From CAMEON01 sp963643175 (GTDB lineage: Bacteria; Bacillota; Clostridia; Oscillospirales; CAG-272), in NCBI GenBank assembly GCA_963643175.1, contig CAVIJF010000003.1:1-64000 (forward strand): DNA of 64,000 nucleotides. Direction: 5' to 3'. A model generated the notes under the pieces. It was not told the DNA's origin. It worked only from the letters and a program-made list of their open reading frames with translations, and did not search any database. Each line of letters opens with the position of its first letter. The first letter of the stretch is position 1. Shown piece after piece: positions 33,934-41,856 of the stretch. A program made the translations under genes and the position numbers.

Positions 33934-34278
33934 ATGTTTGAAAAGAACCTGGAAGTGGGACTTTTGCTGGACTTTTACGGAGACATCCTGCCCGAACGCA
34001 GGCGCGAAATGATAGAACTGTACTATAACGATGACCTGTCGCTCGCCGAGGTTGCGGAGCAGCTGGGCGTGACACGGCAGGCGGTGCGTGAGACTGTAAA
34101 GAAAACCGAAACGGAGCTGTACTTCTACGAGGAAAAGCTGGGACTGCTCCGGCGGTTCACCGAGGCGCAGAACTGCGCCGGACGTATCCGCGCCCTCTGC
34201 GCGGCAGAGAAAAACGGCGTGTCACCGGCACTGCGCGAGGCAATCGACAGACTCTGCGATGCCGTCGGCGCCGGATGA
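33934..34278 (+). CDS. ylxM: YlxM-like helix-turn-helix protein (UPF0122)
   Basis: 114 residues: MFEKNLEVGLLLDFYGDILP, YYNDDLSLAEVAEQLGVTRQ and AVRETVKKTETELYFYEEKL give the sigma-70 region-4-like helix-turn-helix typical of YlxM, a partner of the signal recognition particle gene. In this position YlxM is thought to modulate the SRP. The ATG at 33934 matches the family start, although the nearest purine-rich site (AAAGGA) is 12 bases away; a GTG at 33913 is possible. It is separated from ffh by 73 bases and transcribed with it. Confidence 0.9.
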   Translation: MFEKNLEVGLLLDFYGDILPERRREMIELYYNDDLSLAEVAEQLGVTRQAVRETVKKTETELYFYEEKLGLLRRFTEAQNCAGRIRALCAAEKNGVSPALREAIDRLCDAVGAG

Positions 34279-34351
34279 TACGGATTTTACGATACTGAAC
34301 AGGATACCGGCACCCCGCACGGGTGCCTATGGAAGGGAGGCGCTGTGCCAC

Positions 34352-35707
34352 ATGGCGATGTTTTCAAGTCTCAGTGAGAAGCTGGAGAATGCATTCCGGA
34401 AATTCCGCAGCCGCGGAAAGCTGACCGAAGCCGATGTCAAGGCGGGAATGCGGGAAATCAAGCTCGCCCTGCTGGAGGCGGACGTCAACTTCAAGGTTGT
34501 CAAGGACTTTGTACGCATCGTGTCCGAACGCGCGGTGGGGACGGAAGTGATGGAATCCCTCATGCCCGGACAGCAGATTGTCAAAATCGTGGACGAGGAA
34601 CTGACCCGCCTGATGGGCGGTACGCAGTCCAAGTTGGAAATCTCGCCCAAGCCGCCGACGGTTATTATGATGGTCGGTCTGCAGGGCGCCGGTAAAACCA
34701 CCCATGCCGGCAAGCTCGCGGGAATGTACAAGAAGCAGGGCAAGCGCCCGCTGCTGGTTGCCTGCGATGTCTACCGCCCGGCGGCAATCAAACAGTTGGA
34801 AGTGCTGGGCGAAAAGCTGGACATTCCGGTATTCCAGATGGGCGACAGGGAAGACCCTGTCCGCATTGCCGCCGAAGGCGTGAAATTCGCCGTGCAGAAG
34901 GGCTATGACATGGTGTTCATAGACACCGCCGGACGGCTGCAGATTGACGAGGCGCTCATGAACGAGCTGATCCGCATCAAGCAGACGGTCAACCCGACGG
35001 AAATTCTGCTGACGGTGGATGCCATGATCGGACAGGAGTCCGTCAATGTCGCGGAAACCTTCAACAATCTGCTGGACATCACCGGCGTGATTCTGACCAA
35101 GCTGGATGGCGACACGCGGGGCGGTGCTGCCCTGTCCATCCGCTACGTCATCGGCAAGCCGATTAAATTCGTCGGCATCGGGGAAAAGCTGGACGCCATC
35201 GAGCCGTTCTACCCCGACCGCATGGCGAACCGCATTCTCGGAATGGGCGACGTGCTGACGCTTATCGACAAGGCACAGCAGCAGTTTGACGAGAAAAAAG
35301 CGGTGGAGCTGGAGCAGAAAATCCGTCAGTCCACTTTCACGCTGGATGACTATCTGGATCAGTTTGAGCAGCTCAAAAACATGGGCTCGCTGGAACAGCT
35401 TGCCGGCATGATTCCCGGCGTCAAGCCCGGCGCACTCAAGGACGCGCAGATTGACGAGAAGGCGCTGGCGCACCAGCAGGCAATCATCCGTGCCATGACA
35501 GCCGATGAACGCCGCCGCCCGGATGTTGTCCTCAATGCCAGCCGCAAGAAGCGCATCGCCGCCGGAAGCGGTACGACGGTGGAGGAAATCAACAAGCTGC
35601 TCAAACAGTTTGAGCAGATACGCAGGCTGATGAAACAGTTTGCGGACATGGGCGGAAAGCCCGGCAGAAAGGGACGCCCTGGCAGGGGAATGCGGTTCCC
35701 GTTCTGA
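34352..35707 (+). CDS. ffh: Signal recognition particle protein Ffh (SRP54)
   Basis: The GTPase that binds signal sequences on the ribosome and docks with FtsY (also in this window). 451 residues: N domain (MAMFSSLSEKLENAFRKF), G domain with MVGLQGAGKTTHAGKLA (P-loop), DTAGRLQID and TKLDGDTRGGAALS, then the methionine-rich M domain (about 300-440: MGSLEQLAGMIPGVKPG; MTADERRRPDVVLNASRKKR; QFEQIRRLMKQFADMGGK). GGGAGG is 11 bases before the ATG. Second gene of the ylxM-ffh-rpsP-khpA cluster. Confidence 0.97.
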   Translation: MAMFSSLSEKLENAFRKFRSRGKLTEADVKAGMREIKLALLEADVNFKVVKDFVRIVSERAVGTEVMESLMPGQQIVKIVDEELTRLMGGTQSKLEISPKPPTVIMMVGLQGAGKTTHAGKLAGMYKKQGKRPLLVACDVYRPAAIKQLEVLGEKLDIPVFQMGDREDPVRIAAEGVKFAVQKGYDMVFIDTAGRLQIDEALMNELIRIKQTVNPTEILLTVDAMIGQESVNVAETFNNLLDITGVILTKLDGDTRGGAALSIRYVIGKPIKFVGIGEKLDAIEPFYPDRMANRILGMGDVLTLIDKAQQQFDEKKAVELEQKIRQSTFTLDDYLDQFEQLKNMGSLEQLAGMIPGVKPGALKDAQIDEKALAHQQAIIRAMTADERRRPDVVLNASRKKRIAAGSGTTVEEINKLLKQFEQIRRLMKQFADMGGKPGRKGRPGRGMRFPF

Positions 35708-35798
35708 AATTCCCTTCCGAAACTTTCATGCCGCCCCACTGCGGGCGGAGGAAGCTGAAATCATACACAATAAAACAATTTACTGGAGGAACAAAACA

Positions 35799-36041
35799 AT
35801 GGTCAAGATCAGACTGACAAGAACCGGAGCAAAGAAGGCTCCCAGCTACCGTGTGGTTGTGGCGGACAGCCGCTATCCCCGCGACGGCCGTTTCATCGAC
35901 ATCATCGGCACCTACAACCCCATGGTGAAGCCTGCTGAGATCAAGCTGGACGCCGACAAGGCGAAGGATTGGCTCTCCAAGGGTGCTCAGCCCACCGAAA
36001 CCGTCAAGTCCCTGTTCAAGAAGAACGGCATCCTCGCCTGA
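35799..36041 (+). CDS. rpsP: 30S ribosomal protein S16
   Basis: 80 residues, full length: MVKIRLTRTGAKKAPSYRVV, VADSRYPRDGRFIDIIGTYN and LDADKAKDWLSKGAQPTETV are diagnostic. S16 stabilises the body of the small subunit. CTGGAGGAACAAAACA precedes the ATG. It sits 91 bases after ffh; the intergenic stretch has no terminator, so the genes are one unit. Confidence 0.98.
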   Translation: MVKIRLTRTGAKKAPSYRVVVADSRYPRDGRFIDIIGTYNPMVKPAEIKLDADKAKDWLSKGAQPTETVKSLFKKNGILA

Positions 36042-36060
36042 TTCTCCCCTGGTACACCCT

Positions 36061-36297
36061 ATGGCAGAGCTTCAGACGACACTCCGCGACATAGCTGCCG
36101 CTATCGTGGATCATCCGGATGAGGTTGCCGTCACGTGCGAGGAAACCGAGGACTCCGTGACCCTGACCCTGAGCGTTGCTCCCGACGACATGGGCATGGT
36201 CATCGGACGCCACGGGCGCATTGCCAAGGCAATCCGTACCGTTATCAAGGCAGCCTCCGCCAACTGCGGTAAGCGCGTCAACGTCGATATACGCTGA
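36061..36297 (+). CDS. khpA: KH-domain RNA-binding protein KhpA (YlqC)
   Basis: 78 residues with a single KH domain. The G-x-x-G loop is GRHG in MGMVIGRHGRIAKAIRTVIK. It resembles the small RNA-binding protein that pairs with KhpB and influences cell elongation and sRNA stability. It begins 20 bases after rpsP without an evident Shine-Dalgarno site, so translational coupling is likely. In most Bacillota the next genes are rimM-trmD-rplS; here a terminator follows instead. Confidence 0.93.
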   Translation: MAELQTTLRDIAAAIVDHPDEVAVTCEETEDSVTLTLSVAPDDMGMVIGRHGRIAKAIRTVIKAASANCGKRVNVDIR

Positions 36298-36388
36298 CCG
36301 CTCGGAGAGGCGTCACCGCACCGCCGGAACCGTGCCGTGCGCGACCGCCTCACAATCAGGGAACACGGTCCCACCGGCGGTTCCCCCC

Positions 36389-36436
36389 AAAAAAGCACCC
36401 GTCTGCGATTCTCCGGAATCGGACGGGTGCTTTTTT
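36389..36436. terminator. Bidirectional terminator between khpA and the citrate synthase gene
   Basis: AAAAAAGCACCCGTC, an 18-base loop that can pair internally, GACGGGTGCTTTTTT. Confidence 0.9.
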
Positions 36437-36447
36437 GATGTGCGGTA

Positions 36448-37845
36448 TCAGCGCCGGGTCAGATCCGTGTAGGGGCGTTCCCGCTCGATGCACTTGTAAC
36501 CGGGGCGCATAATCTTGCCGGAGGACAGGATTTCCTCCATGCGGTGTGCGCACCAGCCCGCTGTGCGGGCAATGGTGAAGAGCGGCGTGTACATTTCGGT
36601 CGGGATGCCCAGCATCCGGTATACCAGACCGGAATACAGATCGACATTGGCACACATATCGTGGTGATTGCCCTTGTACGTGCTGAACACCTCCGGCGTC
36701 AGGCGCTCGATGGATTCAAGCAGTGCGAAGTCCTCGCCGTAGCCTTTCTCCTCCGCAAGCCGGCGTGCGTAGCGCTTGAGCATGACGGCGCGGGGGTCGG
36801 ACTTGGTGTAGACCGCGTGCCCCATGCCGTAAATCAGACCGGAGCCGTCGTTTGCCTCGCCCTTCAGGATGCGCAGCAGGAATTCGGACAGCTCGTCGTC
36901 GCTGTGCGGGTTGCGGACATTCGCCTTTACGCAGTCGAACATTTCCTGTACCTTGATGTTTGCGCCGCCGTGCAGGGGACCCTTCAGCGCACCGATGCCC
37001 GCCGCGATGGCGGAATAGGTGTCGGTGCCGGTGGAGGACAGCACGCGCGTGGCGAAGGTGGATGCATTACCGCCGCCGTGCTCGGCGTGGATGATGAGGC
37101 ACAGATCCAACAGGTGCGCCTCCTCCGGCGTGTAGCTCTTGTCGGGGCGCAGGACGCGCAGGAAGTTTTCCGCCGTGGACAGTCCGTCACGCGGGTTGTG
37201 CAGGGTAAGCGACTTGTTGAAAAAGGCGTTGCGGTACACGGAGTATGCCTGCCCGGCAATGACGGGCAGCCGTGCCACCAGCTCCATGGACTGCCGCATC
37301 ATGTTCTCCAGCGACGTGTCATCCGGGTTGTCGTCGTAGGCGTATAGCGACAGAACCGCGACTTCCAGCTTGTTCATGATGGAGCGCGACGGTGCTTTCA
37401 TGATGATATCCTCGGTAAACCGGGGCGGCAGATGCCGAAGCATCGCCAGCACATCGGTGAACTCCTGCAGCTCCAGCCGCGAGGGCAGATGCCCCATGAA
37501 CAGCAGGAAGGCGCATTCCTCAAAGCCGAACCGTCCGTCCGCAACACAGCCTTCCAGCAGGTCGCGCATATTGTAGCCGCGGTACTCCAGCACGCCGTCA
37601 ACCGGGCACTTTTCGCCCTCGTTGACCACGTAGCCGTGCGCATTGCCGATGCGGGTCACACCCGCGGTCACGCCGGTTCCGTCCGGCTCGCGCAGTCCGC
37701 GCTTGACCTTGTAGCTGTCGAAAGCGGAAGCGGGGATGGTATAGGCGGTGCGGCATGAGTCCAGCAGATTGCGGAACTCGCCCTCGGTTCTCTCCTCCGC
37801 CTCCGGCGGCAGCTGGCAGTATTTCAAAGTAGATTCCAATGACAT
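36448..37845 (-). CDS. gltA: Citrate synthase (citrate/2-methylcitrate synthase family)
   Basis: Condenses oxaloacetate and acetyl-CoA. 465 residues, somewhat long, as usual for the clostridial branch that carries an N-terminal extension. Catalytic and CoA-binding features: LIIHAEHGGGNASTFATRV (first His), GPLHGGAN (second His), GMGHAVYTKSDPRA (with Asp nearby). GAGGAGGTCACATTC precedes the ATG at 37845. Monocistronic, with its own promoter. In a fermentative anaerobe it would serve glutamate synthesis through a partial citric acid cycle. Re-type citrate synthases are unrelated, so this is the Si type. Confidence 0.94.
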   Translation of the reverse strand: MSLESTLKYCQLPPEAEERTEGEFRNLLDSCRTAYTIPASAFDSYKVKRGLREPDGTGVTAGVTRIGNAHGYVVNEGEKCPVDGVLEYRGYNMRDLLEGCVADGRFGFEECAFLLFMGHLPSRLELQEFTDVLAMLRHLPPRFTEDIIMKAPSRSIMNKLEVAVLSLYAYDDNPDDTSLENMMRQSMELVARLPVIAGQAYSVYRNAFFNKSLTLHNPRDGLSTAENFLRVLRPDKSYTPEEAHLLDLCLIIHAEHGGGNASTFATRVLSSTGTDTYSAIAAGIGALKGPLHGGANIKVQEMFDCVKANVRNPHSDDELSEFLLRILKGEANDGSGLIYGMGHAVYTKSDPRAVMLKRYARRLAEEKGYGEDFALLESIERLTPEVFSTYKGNHHDMCANVDLYSGLVYRMLGIPTEMYTPLFTIARTAGWCAHRMEEILSSGKIMRPGYKCIERERPYTDLTRR

Positions 37846-37912
37846 GAATGTGACCTCCTCCCATCGCACGCCCGGTGCGTGCGGCGACCGCATAGCGGCT
37901 GTATAGATATAC

Positions 37913-37941
37913 AGTATAACACACATTGACACGATTTGCAA
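37913..37941 (-). promoter_or_regulatory. Promoter of the citrate synthase gene
   Basis: On the minus strand TTGCAA (37941-37936), 17 bases, TATACT (37918-37913). Confidence 0.78.
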
Positions 37942-38098
37942 GATGCCGGGGCAATAATTTCAAAATATTTCACAATTCCGGGGAAATGTCTCCGGATACG
38001 GTGCGGATTTGCATATTTAACGTGCGAATCCGGCATGAAACAGCAAAAAGGCGGCGGGACAGCCGGCAGGCGGCGCATAAAAACACAGCATAAACATA

Positions 38099-38125
38099 GG
38101 GCGCATCCGGAAACCGAATGCGCCC
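38099..38125 (-). terminator. Hairpin terminator after tsf
   Basis: GGGCGCAT (38099-38106) pairs with ATGCGCCC (38118-38125); extra pairing within the loop. A T-rich stretch (TATGTTTATG) follows on the minus strand. The rest of 37846-38156 holds only the citrate synthase promoter. Confidence 0.7.
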
Positions 38126-38156
38126 CTGCGGACTGTATAATGAACTTGAGGAAGGA

Positions 38157-39086
38157 TTACTTGTTTCCGCCCGTCAGCTTCTCGATCTCGGCGGCGAAAT
38201 CCTCTTCCTTCTTCTGGATGCCCTCGCCCTTCTCGAAACGGTACATCTCGACAACGGCAATCTTTCCGCCCAGCTCCTTGGCGGTCTTTTCCACGTACTG
38301 ACCGACCTTCAGGCTGTCCTCCAGGAAGTATTCCATATCCAGCAGGCAGTTGCCCTCATAGAACTTGTTCAGGCGACCGACAGCCATCTTTTCCTTGATG
38401 GCGTCCGGCTTCTTGGACAGGGCAGGGTCGTTTTCGATCTGTGCCTTGACGATAGCGGTCTCGGCCTCCAGTACGCTGGCAGGTACCTGCTCCCGGGTGA
38501 TATAGGGCGTGGTGTACGCGCCGACCTGCAGGGCGATGTTCTTGGCGAACTGGGCAAAGCCCTCCTTGTCAGCCACATCCGTGTCGAAACGGACGATAAC
38601 GCCGATGGAACCCATGCCGTGGATATAGGTGCTGGTGATGCCCTCGGTCACGGCGAAGCGGCGGATGCTCAGCTTCTCACCGATCTTGAAGATCATTTCC
38701 TTCAGCTTCTCGTCCACGGTGCAGCTCTCGTCCGCATACTTGCAGCTCATCAGAGCCTCCACGTCAGCGGGCTTGTTTGCGATGATGGTCTTGAGCAGGT
38801 TCTTGACGAACTCGCGGAACATCTCGTTCTTGGCAACGAAGTCGGTCTCGGAGTTGACCTCGATGATGGCGGTGGTATCGCCCTCCTTCATCACGTCAAC
38901 CAGACCGTCCGCTGCGATACGGGTTGCGATCTTGGACTGAGCCTTCAGCTCGCCTTTCTCGCGCAGAATCTTGATGGCGGCGTCCATATCGCCGTCCGCC
39001 TCAACCAGTGCCTTCTTGCACTCCATCATGCCGATGCCGGTCTTTGCGCGCAGCGCGGCGACATCCTTAGCGGTAATAACAGCCAT
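38157..39086 (-). CDS. tsf: Elongation factor Ts
   Basis: Nucleotide exchange factor for EF-Tu. 309 residues: MAVITAKDVAALRAKTGIGM and MECKKALVEADGDMDAAIKI form the UBA-like N-terminal domain; TRIAADGLVDV and NSETDFVAKNEMF belong to the core that inserts into EF-Tu. Second gene of the rpsB-tsf operon, with a 45-base gap. Confidence 0.98.
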   Translation of the reverse strand: MAVITAKDVAALRAKTGIGMMECKKALVEADGDMDAAIKILREKGELKAQSKIATRIAADGLVDVMKEGDTTAIIEVNSETDFVAKNEMFREFVKNLLKTIIANKPADVEALMSCKYADESCTVDEKLKEMIFKIGEKLSIRRFAVTEGITSTYIHGMGSIGVIVRFDTDVADKEGFAQFAKNIALQVGAYTTPYITREQVPASVLEAETAIVKAQIENDPALSKKPDAIKEKMAVGRLNKFYEGNCLLDMEYFLEDSLKVGQYVEKTAKELGGKIAVVEMYRFEKGEGIQKKEEDFAAEIEKLTGGNK

Positions 39087-39131
39087 GTTTCTCTATTCCT
39101 TTCTGCTTGTATCGGTATCGGAACGACCGGA

Positions 39132-39878
39132 TTACTCTGCGTCCGCGGGCTTCTCGGCAGGAGCCTCAGCCTCTGCGTCCGCCTTGGCGGTCTCCTCGCC
39201 CTGACGACCCTCAATCACGGCGTCTGCCATGACGGAAGAAATCAGCTTGATGGCGCGGATTGCGTCGTCGTTACCGGGAATCACATAGTCGGCGTCATCG
39301 GGGTCGCAGTTGGTATCGACAATGGCGATAACGGGAATACCCAGCTTCTTTGCCTCCAGAACAGCGATGTGCTCCTTGTGGGGGTCAACAATGAAGATAG
39401 CATCGGGCAGGCGCTCCATGGTCTTGATACCGCCCAGATTCTTCTCCAGATCGAAAATTTCCTTCTGCTTGGCGGCGACTTCCTTCTTGGGGAGCAGGTC
39501 GAAGGTACCGTCCTCCTGCATCTTGTTGAGGGTGTTCAGCCGATTGATGGAGCGCTTGATGGTCTTGAAGTTGGTCATCATGCCGCCCGGCCACCGGACG
39601 TTGACATAGTACATACCGCAGCGCTCCGCCTCCTCGCGGATTGCCTCGGCAGCCTGCTTCTTGGTGCCGACAAACAGCAGGGTACCGCCGTTTGCGGACA
39701 GATCGCGCACGAAGTTGTAGGCTTCCTCAAACTTCTTGACGGTCTTCTGCAGGTCGATGATGTAGATGCCGTTTCTCTCCGTGAAGATGTACTCCTGCAT
39801 CTTGGGGTTCCAGCGTCTGGTGTGGTGTCCGAAATGGACGCCGGCTTCCAGCAACTGCTTGATGGTTACGATAGACAT
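39132..39878 (-). CDS. rpsB: 30S ribosomal protein S2
   Basis: 248 residues: MSIVTIKQLLEAGVHFGHHT, RRWNPKMQEYIFTERNGIYI and IDLQKTVKKFEEAY are diagnostic. The C-terminus is a short acidic tail (GEETAKADAEAEAPAEKPAD), commonly seen. GGAGGACATGAA precedes the ATG at 39878. The leader from the promoter at 40024 is about 140 nt; in many bacteria S2 binds the leader of its own mRNA, but I cannot identify a defined motif here. Confidence 0.98.
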   Translation of the reverse strand: MSIVTIKQLLEAGVHFGHHTRRWNPKMQEYIFTERNGIYIIDLQKTVKKFEEAYNFVRDLSANGGTLLFVGTKKQAAEAIREEAERCGMYYVNVRWPGGMMTNFKTIKRSINRLNTLNKMQEDGTFDLLPKKEVAAKQKEIFDLEKNLGGIKTMERLPDAIFIVDPHKEHIAVLEAKKLGIPVIAIVDTNCDPDDADYVIPGNDDAIRAIKLISSVMADAVIEGRQGEETAKADAEAEAPAEKPADAE

Positions 39879-40023
39879 TTCATGTCCTCCTTCGGTTTTT
39901 CCACCACAGGGGCACAGGCGTACCGATCCCGGCAGCATCTGCCGGAACACCGGGCGTGCCGACTGCCACTGTGTGCGTAATTTTTTTGCTGCGTCGGATT
40001 TTGAGCATCCGCGCAACGGGAGA

Positions 40024-40052
40024 ATTATACCATACCGCGCGCCGTTCCGCAA
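40024..40052 (-). promoter_or_regulatory. Promoter of rpsB-tsf
   Basis: On the minus strand TTGCGG (40052-40047), 17 bases, TATAAT (40029-40024). Confidence 0.72.
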
Positions 40053-40151
40053 GGGAATACTGAAAAATTTACGTTTTATTTACATATAAGAAGGTGCGGG
40101 GCGGTCAGGAAATGCGGTCAGGAAATTTTGAAAAAAGTTTTTCGCAACCCC

Positions 40152-40180
40152 TTGACAAACTCTGCCGACTGTGGTATAAT
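40152..40180 (+). promoter_or_regulatory. Promoter of the tRNA-Glu gene
   Basis: TTGACA (40152-40157), 17 bases, TATAAT (40175-40180), 18 bases before the mature 5' end. Confidence 0.9.
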
Positions 40181-40198
40181 ATGCGAGTCGTCACGTGA

Positions 40199-40273
40199 GG
40201 CCCCATAGTCAAGCGGCTAAGACGTCGCCCTCTCACGGCGAAGGCGTGGGTTCGATTCCCGCTGGGGTCACCA
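40199..40273 (+). tRNA. tRNA-Glu (anticodon CUC)
   Basis: A complete cloverleaf: acceptor GGCCCCA pairs with TGGGGTC (one G-U), D-arm with AGTCAAGCGGCTAAGAC, anticodon loop CTCTCAC with anticodon CTC, and T-arm with GGGTTCGATTCCC. The 3' CCA is encoded. The CUC anticodon suits the many GAG codons of this GC-rich genome. The gene stands alone with its own promoter and a terminator at 40282-40327, and no integrase or att-like duplication is visible beside it. Confidence 0.95.
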
Positions 40274-40281
40274 ATTACAAC

Positions 40282-40327
40282 AAATCCGAACTGTTTCGTG
40301 AACCGAAGCGGTTCGGATTTGTTTTTT
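40282..40327 (+). terminator. Terminator of the tRNA gene
   Basis: AAATCCGAAC pairs with GTTCGGATTT, an inner GAACCGAAGCGG loop, then GTTTTTT. Confidence 0.88.
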
Positions 40328-40429
40328 ACCGTGCGGATGCTGTTCCGGCGCCCGGCGGGGTGTGCCTTGCATCCCTGCACCGGAACAGTTTACGGGGTGG
40401 GTTCGCCCTGAGAGCCACTGCTCGCCCGG

Positions 40430-40610
40430 TGTGGCGCAGGGACTATGGCTTCCGGCACCTGCAAGGGAACCGGAAACCTTACGGTGTGTCAGCATCTTCC
40501 CGGCGCAGGCACAGGGGTGCCGGGGCGAAGCCCCCGGCGAAATAAAGCAGAAGTCGCCCCCCTTCCCTGGAGGGGAAGGGGGCGGGGGGATGGGGCATCC
40601 TCTATAAAAC
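40430..40610. repeat. Family A composite repeat, copy A7
   Basis: GGAACCGGAAACCTTACGG, GCACAGGGGTGCCGGGGCGA then AGCCCCCGGCGAAATAAAGC, CCCCCTTCCCTGGAGGGGAA and GGGGGATGGGG. It occupies most of the space between the tRNA terminator and the acyltransferase gene. Confidence 0.8.
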
Positions 40611-40649
40611 ACCCATAAAATCAGATGGAAAGGAATTCGGTACCGAACA

Positions 40650-41189
40650 ATGACATGGCTGTCCGTCAGACGGCACGTGGTGATGTGCCTTGTCAACCGC
40701 ATACTGGCAGGAACACACTGCTTCCGGGCAAAGCGGAGACTGCTCCGCTCTGTCGGCTATGAAATCGGGCAGAATACCCGGATTGTCGGACCGCTGCACT
40801 GCACCGGCACCCTCCGCATCGGCTCGGACTGCTGGATCGGCGAAAACCTGACCGTGCACGGAAACGGCACCATCCGGATCGGCGACCGATGCGACATCGC
40901 GCCGGATGTTACGTTCCTGACAGGCGGGCACGCTGTCGGGGACAGCCGGCGCAGAGCCGGGGAAGGGCAGAATTACCGCATTACGGTCGGGGACGGCTCG
41001 TGGATCTGTGCGCGGGCAACGGTTCTGGGCAACACGGCGGTGGGGCGCGGAAGCGTGGTCGCTGCCTGCGCCTGTGTGACACGCGACGTGCCGGAGAATA
41101 CGCTGGTCGCCGGTGTCCCCGCCCGGACTGTCCGGGTGCTGGACAGCGGCGACAGCCCGCCGGAACAGGTCAGCCGTTGTGCCCGATGA
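40650..41189 (+). CDS. Hexapeptide-repeat acyltransferase (left-handed beta-helix)
   Basis: 179 residues. Repeats of the hexapeptide type run from about residue 45 to 155 (GPLHCTGTLRIGSDCWIGEN; GNGTIRIGDRCDIAPDVTF; GDGSWICARATVLGNTAVGR), with TGGHAVG carrying the likely catalytic histidine and CVTRDVPENTLVAGVPARTV the common end of the WcaF/NodL-like O-acetyltransferases. It would acetylate a sugar, for example of a surface polysaccharide; the acceptor is unknown. GGAAAGGAATTC lies well upstream of the ATG. Its last 20 bases overlap the converging ECF transporter gene. Confidence 0.88.
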   Translation: MTWLSVRRHVVMCLVNRILAGTHCFRAKRRLLRSVGYEIGQNTRIVGPLHCTGTLRIGSDCWIGENLTVHGNGTIRIGDRCDIAPDVTFLTGGHAVGDSRRRAGEGQNYRITVGDGSWICARATVLGNTAVGRGSVVAACACVTRDVPENTLVAGVPARTVRVLDSGDSPPEQVSRCAR

Positions 41190-41712
41190 GCCTGCCGTAC
41201 AGGCGGCGTATCCCGCACTTCCAGCAGAGTAGCATACCCGCCGCCGCGCCGACTACCGCCTGCAGAATTTCAAACGGCAGCTTGTCAATGGCGGCGGCAG
41301 GCGTGCCGTAGATGAACGCCTTCCCGAAGGTGTAGCCTGCCACCATGATGACGGCGCCGAGGCTGACGCCGATGCCGGACGCGAGCACCGGCTTTTTCTT
41401 CAGAATATAATGGGCGAATACCGAAATCACGACCGCCTGCAGACCGTGCGTGACCAGCGACACGAACATGGGTAGCGGGTAGAATAACATGTCGCCCAGG
41501 AAGGCGCCAACGCCGCCGACCATGAATGCCGCCAGCGGATCCATGAGAATCGCCGCTGTGCAGATAATGACGTCGTTCAGGTAGAAATGCCCGCCCGGTA
41601 CCGGTACGCTTACCGGACATACGGCGATGTTCATTGCCATCAGAATGGCGGTGGTGCACAGCCAGACGGTAGCCTGCCGTCCGGTTCTTTTTCCTTGTTC
41701 TCGTATGCTCAT
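41170..41712 (-). CDS. ECF transporter S component (vitamin-binding subunit; B6 compound suggested)
   Basis: 180 residues with about six membrane helices (VWLCTTAILMAMNIAVCPVS; NDVIICTAAILMDPLAAFMV; LPMFVSLVTHGLQAVVISVF; ASGIGVSLGAVIMVAGYTFG; LPFEILQAVVGAAAGMLLCW). The GGHFYLNDV and PLAAFMVGGVGAFLGDM region matches S components of energy-coupling-factor importers, which share a T component and ATPases coded elsewhere. The gene is divergent from a MocR/PdxR-type regulator; such regulators often control vitamin B6 genes, so pyridoxine/pyridoxal uptake (PdxU-like) is the best guess, not proven. No riboswitch is seen in its 60-nt leader. Confidence 0.85.
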   Translation of the reverse strand: MSIREQGKRTGRQATVWLCTTAILMAMNIAVCPVSVPVPGGHFYLNDVIICTAAILMDPLAAFMVGGVGAFLGDMLFYPLPMFVSLVTHGLQAVVISVFAHYILKKKPVLASGIGVSLGAVIMVAGYTFGKAFIYGTPAAAIDKLPFEILQAVVGAAAGMLLCWKCGIRRLYGRLIGHNG

Positions 41713-41773
41713 GACTGTTTTGCTCCGTTCCGGAAAATTTACAAAATAGCGCTTGCATTCCGCAGGCGCTTTT

Positions 41774-41801
41774 ATTATAATCCGGAATGGTATTCTGTAA
41801 A
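41774..41801 (-). promoter_or_regulatory. Promoter of the ECF S component gene
   Basis: On the minus strand TTTACA (41801-41796), 16 bases, TATAAT (41779-41774). It lies in the 144-base divergent region shared with the MocR-type gene, where the regulator would be expected to bind. Confidence 0.7.
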
Positions 41802-41856
41802 GCACCAAAAAGCAGAATTATCATGATACCAGATACCAGACAGGGGAGGAAACGCC

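Noticed and set aside
40199..40273. tRNA-Glu as an integration site
   Set aside because: No repeat of its 3' end is seen nearby and no integrase is adjacent.
41713..41856. Riboswitch upstream of the ECF S component
   Set aside because: The leader is only about 60 nt and shows one weak GCGC stem; too short for known vitamin riboswitches.
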